A stretch of DNA of 64,000 nucleotides from Streptomyces zaomyceticus (GTDB lineage Bacteria > Actinomycetota > Actinomycetes > Streptomycetales > Streptomycetaceae): NCBI RefSeq assembly GCF_014656215.1, contig NZ_BNBZ01000019.1:62001-126000 (forward strand). The letters run 5' to 3'. How positions within the stretch are numbered: the stretch's first letter is position 1; each line of letters starts with the position of its first letter. Below, in pieces: positions 18,063 to 26,231 of this stretch. The notes below the pieces were generated by a model. The model saw nothing but the letters and a program-made list of their open reading frames with translations. It did not search any database and was not told where the DNA came from. Position numbers and translations under genes: made by a program.

Positions 18063-18182
18063 GGGCGGCTTCCCATCGGCTGTCGGGAGCGGGAGCAGCG
18101 GCGGACCGCCGTGGTCCGCCCCATCGTGGGATGACCGCCCCCTACGGCGCCGACCCGCCGACGACGCGCCGGTCGACCCCCA

Positions 18183-18314
18183 TCGGACCGGCGCGTCCCG
18201 CGCCGTGACCGGCCCGAGGACGTCGCGGCCCTGGTGGCGCTCCTCGTGGGCCCCTCCGCCTCGTTCATCACGGGGTGGTCCGTCCGCGTCGACGGCGGCC
18301 GGCTGCTCCAATGA
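18183..18314 (+). pseudogene. C-terminal remnant of a short-chain dehydrogenase/reductase
   Basis: An open frame without a start reads RPEDVAALVALLVGPSASFI and then TGWSVRVDGGRLLQ before a TGA at 18312-18314. This is the standard C-terminal end of SDR enzymes (the RPEEVA...YITG...VDGG signature). Nothing recognisable as the catalytic or cofactor part lies upstream. It adjoins the TrmB/LuxR remnant, so the whole 17.73-18.34 kb stretch seems to be eroded genes. Confidence 0.7.
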
Positions 18315-18344
18315 GACCGTCAACAAGCAAGGAGACGAACCGAA

Positions 18345-18782
18345 ATGATCGAGCGAGTCCGCGCCGTCCTCGTCACCGCCGACGACACGATGCTGGTCAT
18401 CCGCCGAACCAAGCCCGGCATCCCCGAGTACTGGGTCCTGCCCGGCGGCGGTGTCGAACCCAGTGACGCGTCCCGGGAGGCCGCCCTCCACCGGGAGATC
18501 CATGAGGAGATCGCGGGAAAGGCGGACATCATCCGCCTCCTCCACACGACGGAGACCGACGACGAGCGCCAGCTCTTCTACCTCGCCCGCATCGCGACCT
18601 GGTCCTTCGACGACCGCACCGGCCCCGAGTTCAGTGCCGAGGGCCGCGGCGAATACGTGCTGGAGGAGGTCCCACTGACCTTGGAGGGGCTCGACGGCAT
18701 CGACCTCAAGCCCGAGGAGATCGCCCACGTGCTGAGGGGAGCCATCGGCGCCGGAAGCCTCGGAGTCGAGGCGTCGCTCTGA
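18345..18782 (+). CDS. Nudix hydrolase
   Basis: A 145-residue Nudix-fold protein. The Nudix box runs from about residue 34: GGGVEPSDASREAALHREIH followed by EEI, which contains the REXXEE metal-binding core. Such enzymes cleave nucleoside diphosphates linked to another moiety; the substrate cannot be told. The final glycine of the canonical box (EEXG) is displaced (EEIAGKA), a modest departure. RBS AAGGAGAC eight to nine bases before the ATG. It is convergent with corA, 46 bases apart, without a strong terminator between them. Confidence 0.88.
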   Translation: MIERVRAVLVTADDTMLVIRRTKPGIPEYWVLPGGGVEPSDASREAALHREIHEEIAGKADIIRLLHTTETDDERQLFYLARIATWSFDDRTGPEFSAEGRGEYVLEEVPLTLEGLDGIDLKPEEIAHVLRGAIGAGSLGVEASL

Positions 18783-18828
18783 GCCGGTGTGTACGTCGTC
18801 CTGAGAGCGTGGGCGGCGTCCGGTTCTG

Positions 18829-19947
18829 CTACAGCCAGTCCCGCTTCTTGAAGACCACGTACAGACTCGTGCAGACCACCGCCATCAGCACCACCGCGAA
18901 GGGATAGCCTCCCGCCCAGTGCAGCTCCGGCATGTTGTCGAAGTTCATGCCGTAGATGGTTCCCACGAGTGTGGGTGCAAACAAGATTGCCGCCCACGAG
19001 GAGATCTTCTTGATCTCCTCGTTCTGTTCGAAGCCCGCCTCTGCCAACGCCCGCATCTCCGCGTTCTGTTGTTGCGTGACCAGGGTCGCGTTGACCGTCA
19101 GGATGTCCGCGAGTGCCTGGCGGAAGCCGTCCACTCGTTCGCTGGTGTGGGTGACGTGGTCGGCCACGTCGCGGAGGTAGCGCTGGAGTTCCTCGTCCGT
19201 GCCGTACTTCGCGAAGCCGGCCATCAGGCCGTGGAGCATGCCCACCAGGGGGCGGGTCGCGCGCTGGAACTCGACCATTTCCCGGGAGAGTTCGTAGATG
19301 CGGCGGGAGACCGCCGGGTCGCCGCCGAAGACCTCCGTCTCGATCTCGTCGATGTCGTTCTGGACGCCCGCCACCACCGGGGCGTAGCCGTCGACCACCG
19401 CGTCGAGGATCGCGTAGAGGACCGCTTCCGGTCCCAGGGCGAGGAGTTCGGGGTCCTTCTCCATGCGGCGGCGGACCGTGGACAGGTCCGGGGCGGCTCC
19501 GTGGCGGACCGTGATCAGGAAGTCCGGGCCGACGAAGACATGGAGTTCGCCGAAGTCGACCTCCTCCTGCGCGTCCAGATAGCGGGCGGCCCGCAGGACC
19601 ACGAAGAGGGTGTCGCCGTATCTCTCCAGCTTCGGGCGCTGGTGGGCCTCCATCGCGTCCTCCACGGCGAGCTCATGGAGGTCGAACTCCGCTGCCAGGG
19701 AGTGGAGTTCCTCCTCGGTCGGCCGCTGGAGGCCGATCCACGCCATGCCGTCCGGATGCTCGCGCAGCTGCCGGAACGTCTCCGCGAGTGTCGTGGGGGA
19801 CGAGACCCGGCGGCCGTCCCGGTACAGGCCGGCCTGCACCACACCCGGTCGCTCCGCCGGCGGTTCGGCCGGCGGTTCCGGGGGCGTGGCCGCGGGCTGC
19901 TCGGCCGGAGGGCGGCGCCACCCCGCGCGCGGGCGTCGGTCGGACAT
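18829..19947 (-). CDS. corA: CorA-family magnesium/cobalt transporter
   Basis: A 372-residue cytoplasmic-membrane channel protein. The large N-terminal domain lies in the cytosol; two membrane helices sit at the extreme C-terminus, with the YGMNFDNMPEL segment (GMN selectivity motif) at the end of the first, and the protein ends in a positive KKRDWL tail. The first 45 residues are a low-complexity Pro/Ala/Glu segment. The start at 19947 was chosen because GAGGAGG lies eight bases before that ATG; a longer frame exists but its extra residues are P/H-rich and unlike the family. Divergent from the winged-helix gene at 20187. Confidence 0.9.
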   Translation of the reverse strand: MSDRRPRAGWRRPPAEQPAATPPEPPAEPPAERPGVVQAGLYRDGRRVSSPTTLAETFRQLREHPDGMAWIGLQRPTEEELHSLAAEFDLHELAVEDAMEAHQRPKLERYGDTLFVVLRAARYLDAQEEVDFGELHVFVGPDFLITVRHGAAPDLSTVRRRMEKDPELLALGPEAVLYAILDAVVDGYAPVVAGVQNDIDEIETEVFGGDPAVSRRIYELSREMVEFQRATRPLVGMLHGLMAGFAKYGTDEELQRYLRDVADHVTHTSERVDGFRQALADILTVNATLVTQQQNAEMRALAEAGFEQNEEIKKISSWAAILFAPTLVGTIYGMNFDNMPELHWAGGYPFAVVLMAVVCTSLYVVFKKRDWL

Positions 19948-19980
19948 CTCGCATGCCTCCTCGGTCTCCGGCGGGACGCT

Positions 19981-20003
19981 GGGCGGTGGGGCGGGGCGTG
20001 GGC
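19981..20003 (+). repeat. G-quadruplex-capable G-rich tract in divergent intergenic region
   Basis: Four runs of at least three G with loops of four, one and three bases (GGG-N4-GGGG-N1-GGGG-N3-GGG) on the plus strand, between corA and the winged-helix gene. The G-rich, T-containing stretch continues to about 20060. It is within the corA leader or promoter region on the template strand. Confidence 0.5.
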
Positions 20004-20186
20004 GGTCGAGCGTGGGGTGGTGGGTGGTGGACGGTGGGGCGAGGCGGTGGTCTGCGGGGTCGCGGGCGTTCCACGGCAGGATATATGGGGTGAATGGTTG
20101 CAGCGCGGGCTCCGCCCCGTGCGTCGTACGCCTCTTCCGGGCCTTGCGGACCATATCTGTCCGCAAGCCCGAGTAGCGTGCCTTTC

Positions 20187-21305
20187 ATGGCCCTCAAGAC
20201 GACCCACCCCGTGCTCGGTCCCCGCGCCCTGAACCGTGCCACCCTCGACCGCCAGCTGCTCCTGCGGCCCTCCCCGATGGGTGTCACGGAGGCCGTCGGC
20301 CACCTCCTCGGACTCCAGGCGCAGAACACCAAGCCGCCGTACTACGCCCTGGCCGCCCGCCTCGACGGCTTCCGGCCCGAGGACCTGTCCGAGCTCATGG
20401 AGTCCCGCCGGGTCGCGCGGATCGTCTCCCTGCGCTCCACCGTGCACACCCACACCGCCGGTGACGCCGACGCCCTGCGCCGCCTCGTCCAGGCCGGGGC
20501 CGTCGACCGGGAGCTCAAGATGTTCCGCAAGGGGCTCGACGGCGTCGACCTCGACCGGCTCGTCGCGCTCGCCACCGCGTTCGTCGAGGAGCGGCCCCGC
20601 ACCCCGAAGGAGCTGCGCGAGCACCTTTCGAGCGAGTGGCCCGACGCCGACCCCCAGTCGCTCGGCATCGCCGCCCGCTGTCTGCTCGTGATGGTGCAGG
20701 TCACCCCCCGCGGTCTCTGGGGCCGCAGCGGACAGGTCGCGCTCACCACCACAGACGTATGGTTCCCCGGTCAGGAGCGGGAGGCCGCCGATCTCGACGA
20801 GACCGTACTGCGCTACCTCGGCGCCTTCGGCCCCGCCTCCGTCAAGGACATGCAGACCTGGTGCGGCCTCACCCGGCTCCGCCCCGCCTTCGAACGGCTG
20901 CGGTCCCGGCTCCTGGTCTTCCAGGACGAGGCCGGCACCGAGCTCTTCGACCTGCCCGACGCGCCCCGCCCCGACGAGGACACCCCGGCCCCGCCGCGTC
21001 TCCTGCCCGAGTTCGACAACCTCCTGCTGTCGCACGCCGACCGCTCCCGCGTCGTGCCCACCGAGCACCGGGGCCGCACCTGGACCGGCAACCAGGCCCA
21101 CCGCGTCTTCCTGCTCGACGGCTTCCTCGCCGGGCTCTGGCAGCTCGACGAGCAGAAGGACCGCACCAGGCTCACCGTCGAGCCCTTCGGGCACGTGACA
21201 CGCGCCCAGCGCGCCGCCCTCACCGCGGAGGCCGAGCGGACCCTCCGGCTCATGACCTCGCCGGACACCCCGTACGACATCGAGATCGGCGCGCCCGCGT
21301 CCTGA
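20187..21305 (+). CDS. winged-helix DNA-binding protein of the AlkZ/YcaQ-like superfamily (HTH_42)
   Basis: A 372-residue protein matching the winged helix DNA-binding family PF06224. Visible marks are LLGLQAQNTKPPYYALAARL (about residues 36-55), the VSLRSTVHTHTAGDADAL block and the C-terminal LLPEFDNLLLSHADRSRVVP. The family includes the AlkZ/AlkX interstrand-crosslink glycosylases, but AlkZ's catalytic QxQ motif corresponds here to the LQAQN segment (Gln-Ala-Gln), so glycosylase activity is conceivable. A TAGCGT -10 element ends seven bases before the ATG, so the mRNA may be leaderless. A longer frame is possible but lacks an RBS. Confidence 0.75.
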   Translation: MALKTTHPVLGPRALNRATLDRQLLLRPSPMGVTEAVGHLLGLQAQNTKPPYYALAARLDGFRPEDLSELMESRRVARIVSLRSTVHTHTAGDADALRRLVQAGAVDRELKMFRKGLDGVDLDRLVALATAFVEERPRTPKELREHLSSEWPDADPQSLGIAARCLLVMVQVTPRGLWGRSGQVALTTTDVWFPGQEREAADLDETVLRYLGAFGPASVKDMQTWCGLTRLRPAFERLRSRLLVFQDEAGTELFDLPDAPRPDEDTPAPPRLLPEFDNLLLSHADRSRVVPTEHRGRTWTGNQAHRVFLLDGFLAGLWQLDEQKDRTRLTVEPFGHVTRAQRAALTAEAERTLRLMTSPDTPYDIEIGAPAS

Positions 21306-21318
21306 GCGCCCCGGCCCG

Positions 21319-22134
21319 CTACGGCAGCGCCCCCGCCCGTCGTGCCGCGACCACCGCCTCCAGACGGGTGTGCGCGCCCAGCTTCCGCATCGCCGAGCGC
21401 AGATAGCCCTTCACCGTCTCGGGGCGCAGACCGAGGCGCGCCGCCGCCGTCGCGTTCGTCGCCCCGGACGCGACCGCCGCCAGGACGTCCGTCTCCCGGG
21501 GGGTCAGGGTCACCCCCGGGGCGGGGGCCGAGGTGCCGGAGGCCGATTCCAGGCGGCCGCAGACCGCGAGCAGCCGTGCGCGCAGCTCCGGGTCCGCGAC
21601 CCGGGGCGCCAGTTCGCGCAGCTCCCCGTACGCCTGGCGGACCTCCTCCCAGGACGGTCCCGAGGGCGTCGGCGTCAGGAGCTGCTGGACCTCTTCCCGT
21701 ACGGCCAGGGCCTGCTCGACGTCACGGGCCGCCGCGACCGCCGCGTCGAAGATCCGCTCGCCGATCGGCAGGGCGTCGCGCAGTGCCCCGTACAGCACTC
21801 CGCGCACCTTCCGCCGTACGACCACCGGTACCGCGATCACCGAGCGCAGCCCCTCCGCCGAGACCGGGCGGTCGTACTCGTGGGTGATGTGCTGGGCCGA
21901 GGGGTAGTCGGTCACCGCGCACGGCCGGGCCAGGGCCAGGCACTTTCCGCCCAGGCCGGAGCCGGCCGAGATCGCGAGGCCGTGGAGGGCCGGGGTCACG
22001 GCGCCGTTCAGTTCACCGATCCGCAGCCCGCGCCCTTCGTGCAGCAGTCCGCCGAACACGACCGGAAGGCCGGTGGTGCGCCGCAGCCGCAGCAGCGCGC
22101 CGCGCAGCTCCACCGATTCGCCCTGCTCGCGCAC
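21319..22134 (-). CDS. GAF-domain LuxR-type transcriptional regulator
   Basis: A 271-residue regulator with a GAF-like sensor (about residues 20-150: GLGGKCLALARPCAVTDYPS, VIAVPVVVRRKVRGVLYGAL) and a C-terminal LuxR HTH (LTPRETDVLAAVASGATNAT, then LRPETVKGYLRSAMRKLGAH). GTG at 22134 was chosen because GGAGG lies five bases before it; the upstream in-frame extension is translated from repeats and is unlikely to be coding. The gene is divergent from two tandem acyl-CoA ligases, the arrangement common in actinobacteria where this regulator controls aromatic or fatty acid activation. It is convergent with the winged-helix gene, 13 bases apart. Confidence 0.85.
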   Translation of the reverse strand: MREQGESVELRGALLRLRRTTGLPVVFGGLLHEGRGLRIGELNGAVTPALHGLAISAGSGLGGKCLALARPCAVTDYPSAQHITHEYDRPVSAEGLRSVIAVPVVVRRKVRGVLYGALRDALPIGERIFDAAVAAARDVEQALAVREEVQQLLTPTPSGPSWEEVRQAYGELRELAPRVADPELRARLLAVCGRLESASGTSAPAPGVTLTPRETDVLAAVASGATNATAAARLGLRPETVKGYLRSAMRKLGAHTRLEAVVAARRAGALP

Positions 22135-22169
22135 CGTGTCCTCCTTCGCCGCCCTCGTGCCGGAAGGCT

Positions 22170-22262
22170 CCGGCCGTTCTCCCGCCGATCTCCGGCCGTT
22201 CTCCCGGCCGATCTCGCGCCGGGAGGTTCTCGCCGACCGCGCGCCGGGAGGTTCTCGTCGAT
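22170..22262. repeat. four imperfect direct repeats between GAF-LuxR and acyl-CoA ligase genes
   Basis: Two copies of CCGGCCGTTCTCCCG(G)CCGATCT (22170-22191 and 22192-22214) are followed by two copies of GCGCCGGGAGGTTCTCGYCGA (22216-22236 and 22241-22261). All four share a GTTCTC-(C)CG-CGA core at intervals of about 22-26 bp. Placed in the divergent promoter region, they may be iterated binding sites for the GAF-LuxR regulator. Confidence 0.6.
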
Positions 22263-22364
22263 CCCGCCACGGATCCTTGCCGCCTTCACCCCCGAACGGG
22301 GGTAGTGAGACCTGGGTCACTGATTACACGATGTCCGGGACCGGTCCCGCAACGAGGAGGACGT

Positions 22365-24050
22365 ATGACGGCGACGAGCGCGACCAGCGCGACGGAGAGG
22401 TTCCGGGCCGCCCGGGACTTCCTGCTCCAGCATCGCGAGGACTACGAGACGGCCTACGAGGGCTTCGCCTGGCCCCGGTCCGACCGGTTCAACTGGGCGC
22501 TCGAATGGTTCGACGTCATCGCCGAGGGCAACGACCGGACGGCGCTCCACCTCGTCGAGGAGGACGGCTCCGAGACGAAGGTGTCCTTCGCCGAGATGTC
22601 CGCCCGCTCGAACCGTGTCGCGAACTGGCTGCGGTCCCAGGGCGTGCGCCCGGGCGACCGGATCATCCTGATGCTCGGCAACCAGGTCGAGCTCTGGGAG
22701 ACCGTGCTCGCCGCGATGAAGCTGCGCGCCGTCGTCATCCCCGCCACCCCGCTCCTCGGCCCCGCCGATCTGCGCGACCGCGTCGACCGGGGCCACGCCC
22801 GCCATGTGATCGTGCGCGCCGAGGACACCGGCAAGTTCGACGACGTCCCCGGGGAGTACACCCGGATCGCGGTCGGCGGCGACGGAGTGGGCTGGCTGGG
22901 GTACGAGCTCTCCCGCGGCGAGTCGGAGGTGTTCGAGCCCGAGGGCGTCACGCTCGCCGACGACACCCTGATGCTGTACTTCACCTCCGGGACGACCGCC
23001 CGGCCCAAGCTCGTCGAGCAGACCCACACCTCGTACCCGGTCGGGCACCTCTCGACGATGTACTGGATCGGTCTCAAGCCCGGTGACGTACACCTCAACA
23101 TCTCCTCGCCCGGCTGGGCCAAGCACGCCTGGTCCAACCTCTTCGCCCCGTGGAACGCGGAGGCCACCGTCTTCATCCACAACTACACGCGCTTCGACCC
23201 GGCCCGGCTGATGGACGAGATGGAGCGGAACGGCGTCACCGGCTTCTGTGCCCCGCCGACGGTGTGGCGGATGCTGATCCAGGCGGATCTGACCCGTCTG
23301 AAGACCCCGCCGCGCGAGGTGGTCGCCGCCGGAGAACCGCTCAACCCCGAGGTCATCGAGTCGGTGCGGCGCGCCTGGGGCGTCACGGTCAGGGACGGGT
23401 TCGGCCAGACCGAGACCGCCGTCCAGGTCTCCAACAGCCCCGGTCAGCGGCTCAAGGAAGGCTCCATGGGGCGCCCGAGCCCCGGCTTCCGGGTCACCCT
23501 GGTCGACCCGGTGAGCGGCACGCCGGACGTGGAGGAGGGCGAGATCTGTCTCGACCTGTCCACCCACCCGGTGGGCCTGATGACCGGCTACCACGGCGAT
23601 CCCGAGCGCACGGCGGAGGCGATGGCGGGCGGCTACTACCGCACCGGCGACATCGGCTCCCGGGACGCGGACGGGTACCTCACCTACATCGGGCGCGCCG
23701 ACGACGTCTTCAAGGCCTCCGACTACAAGATCAGCCCCTTCGAGCTGGAGAGCGCCCTCCTGGAGCACGAGGCCGTCGCCGAGGCGGCCGTCGTCCCGGC
23801 CCCCGACCCGCTGCGGCTCGCCGTCCCCAAGGCGTACGTGGTCCTCGCGGCGGGCTGGGAGCCCGGCGAGGAGACGGCGAAGCTCCTCTTCGCCCACTCG
23901 CGCGCGGTCCTCGCCCCGTACAAGCGGGTCCGGCGGATCGAGTTCGCCGAGCTGCCCAAGACGGTGTCGGGCAAGATCCGGCGGGTGGAGCTGCGCCGGC
24001 TCACCGCCGAGGGCGGCGGCACGGAGTACACGGAGGGGGACCTCGCATGA
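22365..24050 (+). CDS. acyl-CoA ligase (AMP-binding), medium-chain/benzoate-like
   Basis: A 561-residue ANL-superfamily adenylate-forming enzyme. The phosphate loop reads YFTSGTTARPKLVEQTH (about residues 206-222), the A5 motif DGFGQTET and the hinge/catalytic region GRADDVFKASDYKISPFELE are present, with the catalytic lysine in PKTVSGKIRR near the C-terminus. The SPGWAKHAWSNLFAPW segment is typical of the ACSM medium-chain acyl-CoA synthetase group. It activates a carboxylic acid to its acyl-AMP and then the CoA thioester. RBS GAGGAGGACGT. A palindrome GGGACCGGTCCC (22337-22348) lies in the leader. The gene overlaps the next ligase by four bases. Confidence 0.88.
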   Translation: MTATSATSATERFRAARDFLLQHREDYETAYEGFAWPRSDRFNWALEWFDVIAEGNDRTALHLVEEDGSETKVSFAEMSARSNRVANWLRSQGVRPGDRIILMLGNQVELWETVLAAMKLRAVVIPATPLLGPADLRDRVDRGHARHVIVRAEDTGKFDDVPGEYTRIAVGGDGVGWLGYELSRGESEVFEPEGVTLADDTLMLYFTSGTTARPKLVEQTHTSYPVGHLSTMYWIGLKPGDVHLNISSPGWAKHAWSNLFAPWNAEATVFIHNYTRFDPARLMDEMERNGVTGFCAPPTVWRMLIQADLTRLKTPPREVVAAGEPLNPEVIESVRRAWGVTVRDGFGQTETAVQVSNSPGQRLKEGSMGRPSPGFRVTLVDPVSGTPDVEEGEICLDLSTHPVGLMTGYHGDPERTAEAMAGGYYRTGDIGSRDADGYLTYIGRADDVFKASDYKISPFELESALLEHEAVAEAAVVPAPDPLRLAVPKAYVVLAAGWEPGEETAKLLFAHSRAVLAPYKRVRRIEFAELPKTVSGKIRRVELRRLTAEGGGTEYTEGDLA

Positions 24051-25651
24051 ACGCGACCACGGAGATCTCGTACGCCCACGGAGTGTCCGCCACAGCCCTC
24101 CTCGGCGACACCATCGGCGCCAACCTGGACCGGGCCGTCGCCGCCTGGCCCGAGCGCGAGGCGCTCGTCGACGTTGCCACCGGACGGCGCTGGACGTACG
24201 CCCGATTCGGCGCGGACGTCGACCGGCTGGCCGGTTCCCTGCTCGGCAGCGGGGTCCGCAAGGGCGACCGGGTCGGCATCTGGGCGGTCAACTGCGCCGA
24301 GTGGGTCCTCGTCCAGTACGCCACCGCCCGCATCGGCGCCGTCATGGTGAACATCAACCCGGCCTACCGCGCACACGAGTTGGCGTATGTGCTCAACCAG
24401 GCGGGGATCACCCTGCTCTTCGCCTCGCTCGCCCACAAGACGAGCGACTACCGGGCGATGGTCGAGCAAGTCCGTTACGACTGCCCTGACTTGAGGGAGG
24501 CGGTCTACTTCGGGGACCCGGGCTGGGACGCGTTCCTCGCCCGCACGCCCGGCGAGCTGCGCCCCGAACCGCTCTCCTGCGACGAACCCGTCAACATCCA
24601 GTACACCTCGGGCACGACGGGCTTCCCCAAGGGGGCCACCCTCTCCCACCACAACATCCTCAACAACGGCTATTTCGTGGGCGAGATGATCGCCTACTCC
24701 GAGCAGGACCGGATCTGCATCCCGGTGCCCTTCTACCACTGTTTCGGCATGGTCATGGGAAACCTGGCCGCCACCTCGCACGGCGCCTGCATGGTGATCC
24801 CCGCGCCCTCCTTCGACCCGGCGGCCACGCTCAGGGCGGTGCAGGAGGAGCGCTGCACCTCGCTCTACGGGGTGCCGACGATGTTCATCGCGGAGCTCAA
24901 CCTTCCCGACTTCGCCACCTACGACCTGACGAGCCTGCGCACCGGCATCATGGCCGGCTCCCCCTGCCCGGTGGAGGTGATGAAGCGGGTCGTCGCCGAG
25001 ATGAACATGGCCGAGGTGTCGATCTGTTACGGCATGACCGAGACCTCTCCCGTCTCCACCCAGACCCGCCGCGACGACGACCTGGAGCGCCGGACCGGCA
25101 CGGTCGGACGGGTCATGCCGCACGTCGAGGTGAAGGTCGTCGACCCGGCGACCGGGCTGACCGTCGGGCGCGGCACGGCGGGAGAGCTGTGCACCCGCGG
25201 CTACAGCGTCATGCTCGGCTACTGGGACGAGCCGGAGAAGACCGCGGAGGCGATCGACGCCGGCCGCTGGATGCACACCGGCGACCTGGCCGTGATGCGG
25301 GACGACGGCTACGTCCAGATCGTCGGCCGCATCAAGGACATGATCATCAGGGGCGGGGAGAACGTGTACCCGCGCGAGATCGAGGAGTTCCTCTACGGTC
25401 ACCCCGGCATCGCCGACGTCCAGGTCGTGGGTGTGCCCGACGAACGCTACGGCGAGGAGATCCTGGCCTGCGTCATCCCCCGCGACCCGGCCGCCCCGCC
25501 CACCCTGGAGGACATCACCGCCTTCTGCCGCGACCGGCTCGCCCACTACAAGATCCCGCGCAGGGTGGAGATCCTCGCGGAGTTCCCGATGACGGTGAGC
25601 GGGAAGGTGCGGAAGGTGGAACTGCGGCAGCGGTACGGGGACCAGGGCTGA
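24047..25651 (+). CDS. fatty-acyl-CoA synthetase (AMP-binding)
   Basis: A 534-residue adenylate-forming ligase resembling FadD35/AcsF2-type fatty-acyl-CoA synthetases. Motifs: YTSGTTGFPKGATLSHHNI (about residues 185-203), PFYHCFGMVMGNLA, YGMTETSPVS, HTGDLAVM, GRIKDMIIRGGENVYPREIE and the catalytic lysine in MTVSGKVRK. The start overlaps the previous gene's stop (ATGA), so the two ligases are translationally coupled and presumably act on related substrates or in alternate conditions. The stop is followed by a small GC hairpin and a convergent GNAT gene. Confidence 0.9.
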   Translation: MNATTEISYAHGVSATALLGDTIGANLDRAVAAWPEREALVDVATGRRWTYARFGADVDRLAGSLLGSGVRKGDRVGIWAVNCAEWVLVQYATARIGAVMVNINPAYRAHELAYVLNQAGITLLFASLAHKTSDYRAMVEQVRYDCPDLREAVYFGDPGWDAFLARTPGELRPEPLSCDEPVNIQYTSGTTGFPKGATLSHHNILNNGYFVGEMIAYSEQDRICIPVPFYHCFGMVMGNLAATSHGACMVIPAPSFDPAATLRAVQEERCTSLYGVPTMFIAELNLPDFATYDLTSLRTGIMAGSPCPVEVMKRVVAEMNMAEVSICYGMTETSPVSTQTRRDDDLERRTGTVGRVMPHVEVKVVDPATGLTVGRGTAGELCTRGYSVMLGYWDEPEKTAEAIDAGRWMHTGDLAVMRDDGYVQIVGRIKDMIIRGGENVYPREIEEFLYGHPGIADVQVVGVPDERYGEEILACVIPRDPAAPPTLEDITAFCRDRLAHYKIPRRVEILAEFPMTVSGKVRKVELRQRYGDQG

Positions 25652-25690
25652 GTCGTCCCCTCCGGTTCCCGCCGGGCGGCGCGGGTGCCC

Positions 25691-26212
25691 CTACGGGGCG
25701 CCCACCTCCCGGCGCATGCAGACCCGCGGCCAGACCGAGAGGCCGTGGTCGGCCTCCGCGCGGCTGATCGCCCGCAGCCCCTCCGTGAGCGCCGGGTCGG
25801 AGTCGGTGAGCGGGCGGAAGCCGAGCCGCGCGTAGTACGGGGCGTTCCACGGCACCTCGGTGAACGTCGTCAGGGTCAGCGCCGCCAGGCCCTGCTCCCC
25901 GGCCGACGCCGCCAGATGCTCGATCAGCGCCCGGCCGACGCCCCGGCGCGCGGCGTCCGGATGCACCGAGACCTGCTCGATGTGGGCGGCACCGTCGACC
26001 GTGTCGGTGAGCAGATACGCGACCGGGCGGTCGGCGGCGTCCACCGCCACCCACGCCCGGCCCGCACAGCGATAGGACTCCAGGACGTCCAGCGGCAGCG
26101 GATCGTCGTCGGCGATCGCCGCCATGCCGAGCGTGCGGAACGGCTCGCCCGCCGCCCGTTCGATGTCCTGGAGCAGCGGGAGTTCGGCCGGAGCGGCCGC
26201 TCTGATGCGCAT
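25691..26212 (-). CDS. GNAT-family N-acetyltransferase
   Basis: A 173-residue single GNAT domain. Motif A with the acetyl-CoA loop is IEQVSVHPDAARRGVGRALI (about residues 78-97), followed by the ALTLTTFTEVPWNAPYYARL block of motif B, which in this subgroup carries the catalytic Tyr in YYARLGF. It transfers an acetyl group to an amine; the substrate is unknown. It is convergent with the acyl-CoA ligase pair and is followed upstream by a membrane-protein gene on the same strand, 19 bases away. Confidence 0.88.
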   Translation of the reverse strand: MRIRAAAPAELPLLQDIERAAGEPFRTLGMAAIADDDPLPLDVLESYRCAGRAWVAVDAADRPVAYLLTDTVDGAAHIEQVSVHPDAARRGVGRALIEHLAASAGEQGLAALTLTTFTEVPWNAPYYARLGFRPLTDSDPALTEGLRAISRAEADHGLSVWPRVCMRREVGAP

Positions 26213-26231
26213 ACGACAGTATGGCGCGGCC

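Noticed and set aside
17579..18271. A 230-codon minus-strand gene across the intergenic region
   Set aside because: Only a short central part looks homologous to the TrmB-type regulator; the rest is Ser/Arg-rich and overlaps the hydrolase end, so it is better explained as part of a frameshifted remnant.
22135..22320. N-terminal extension of the GAF-LuxR regulator starting at 22320
   Set aside because: The extension is translated from direct repeats, is basic and low-complexity, and a good RBS lies before the internal GTG at 22134.
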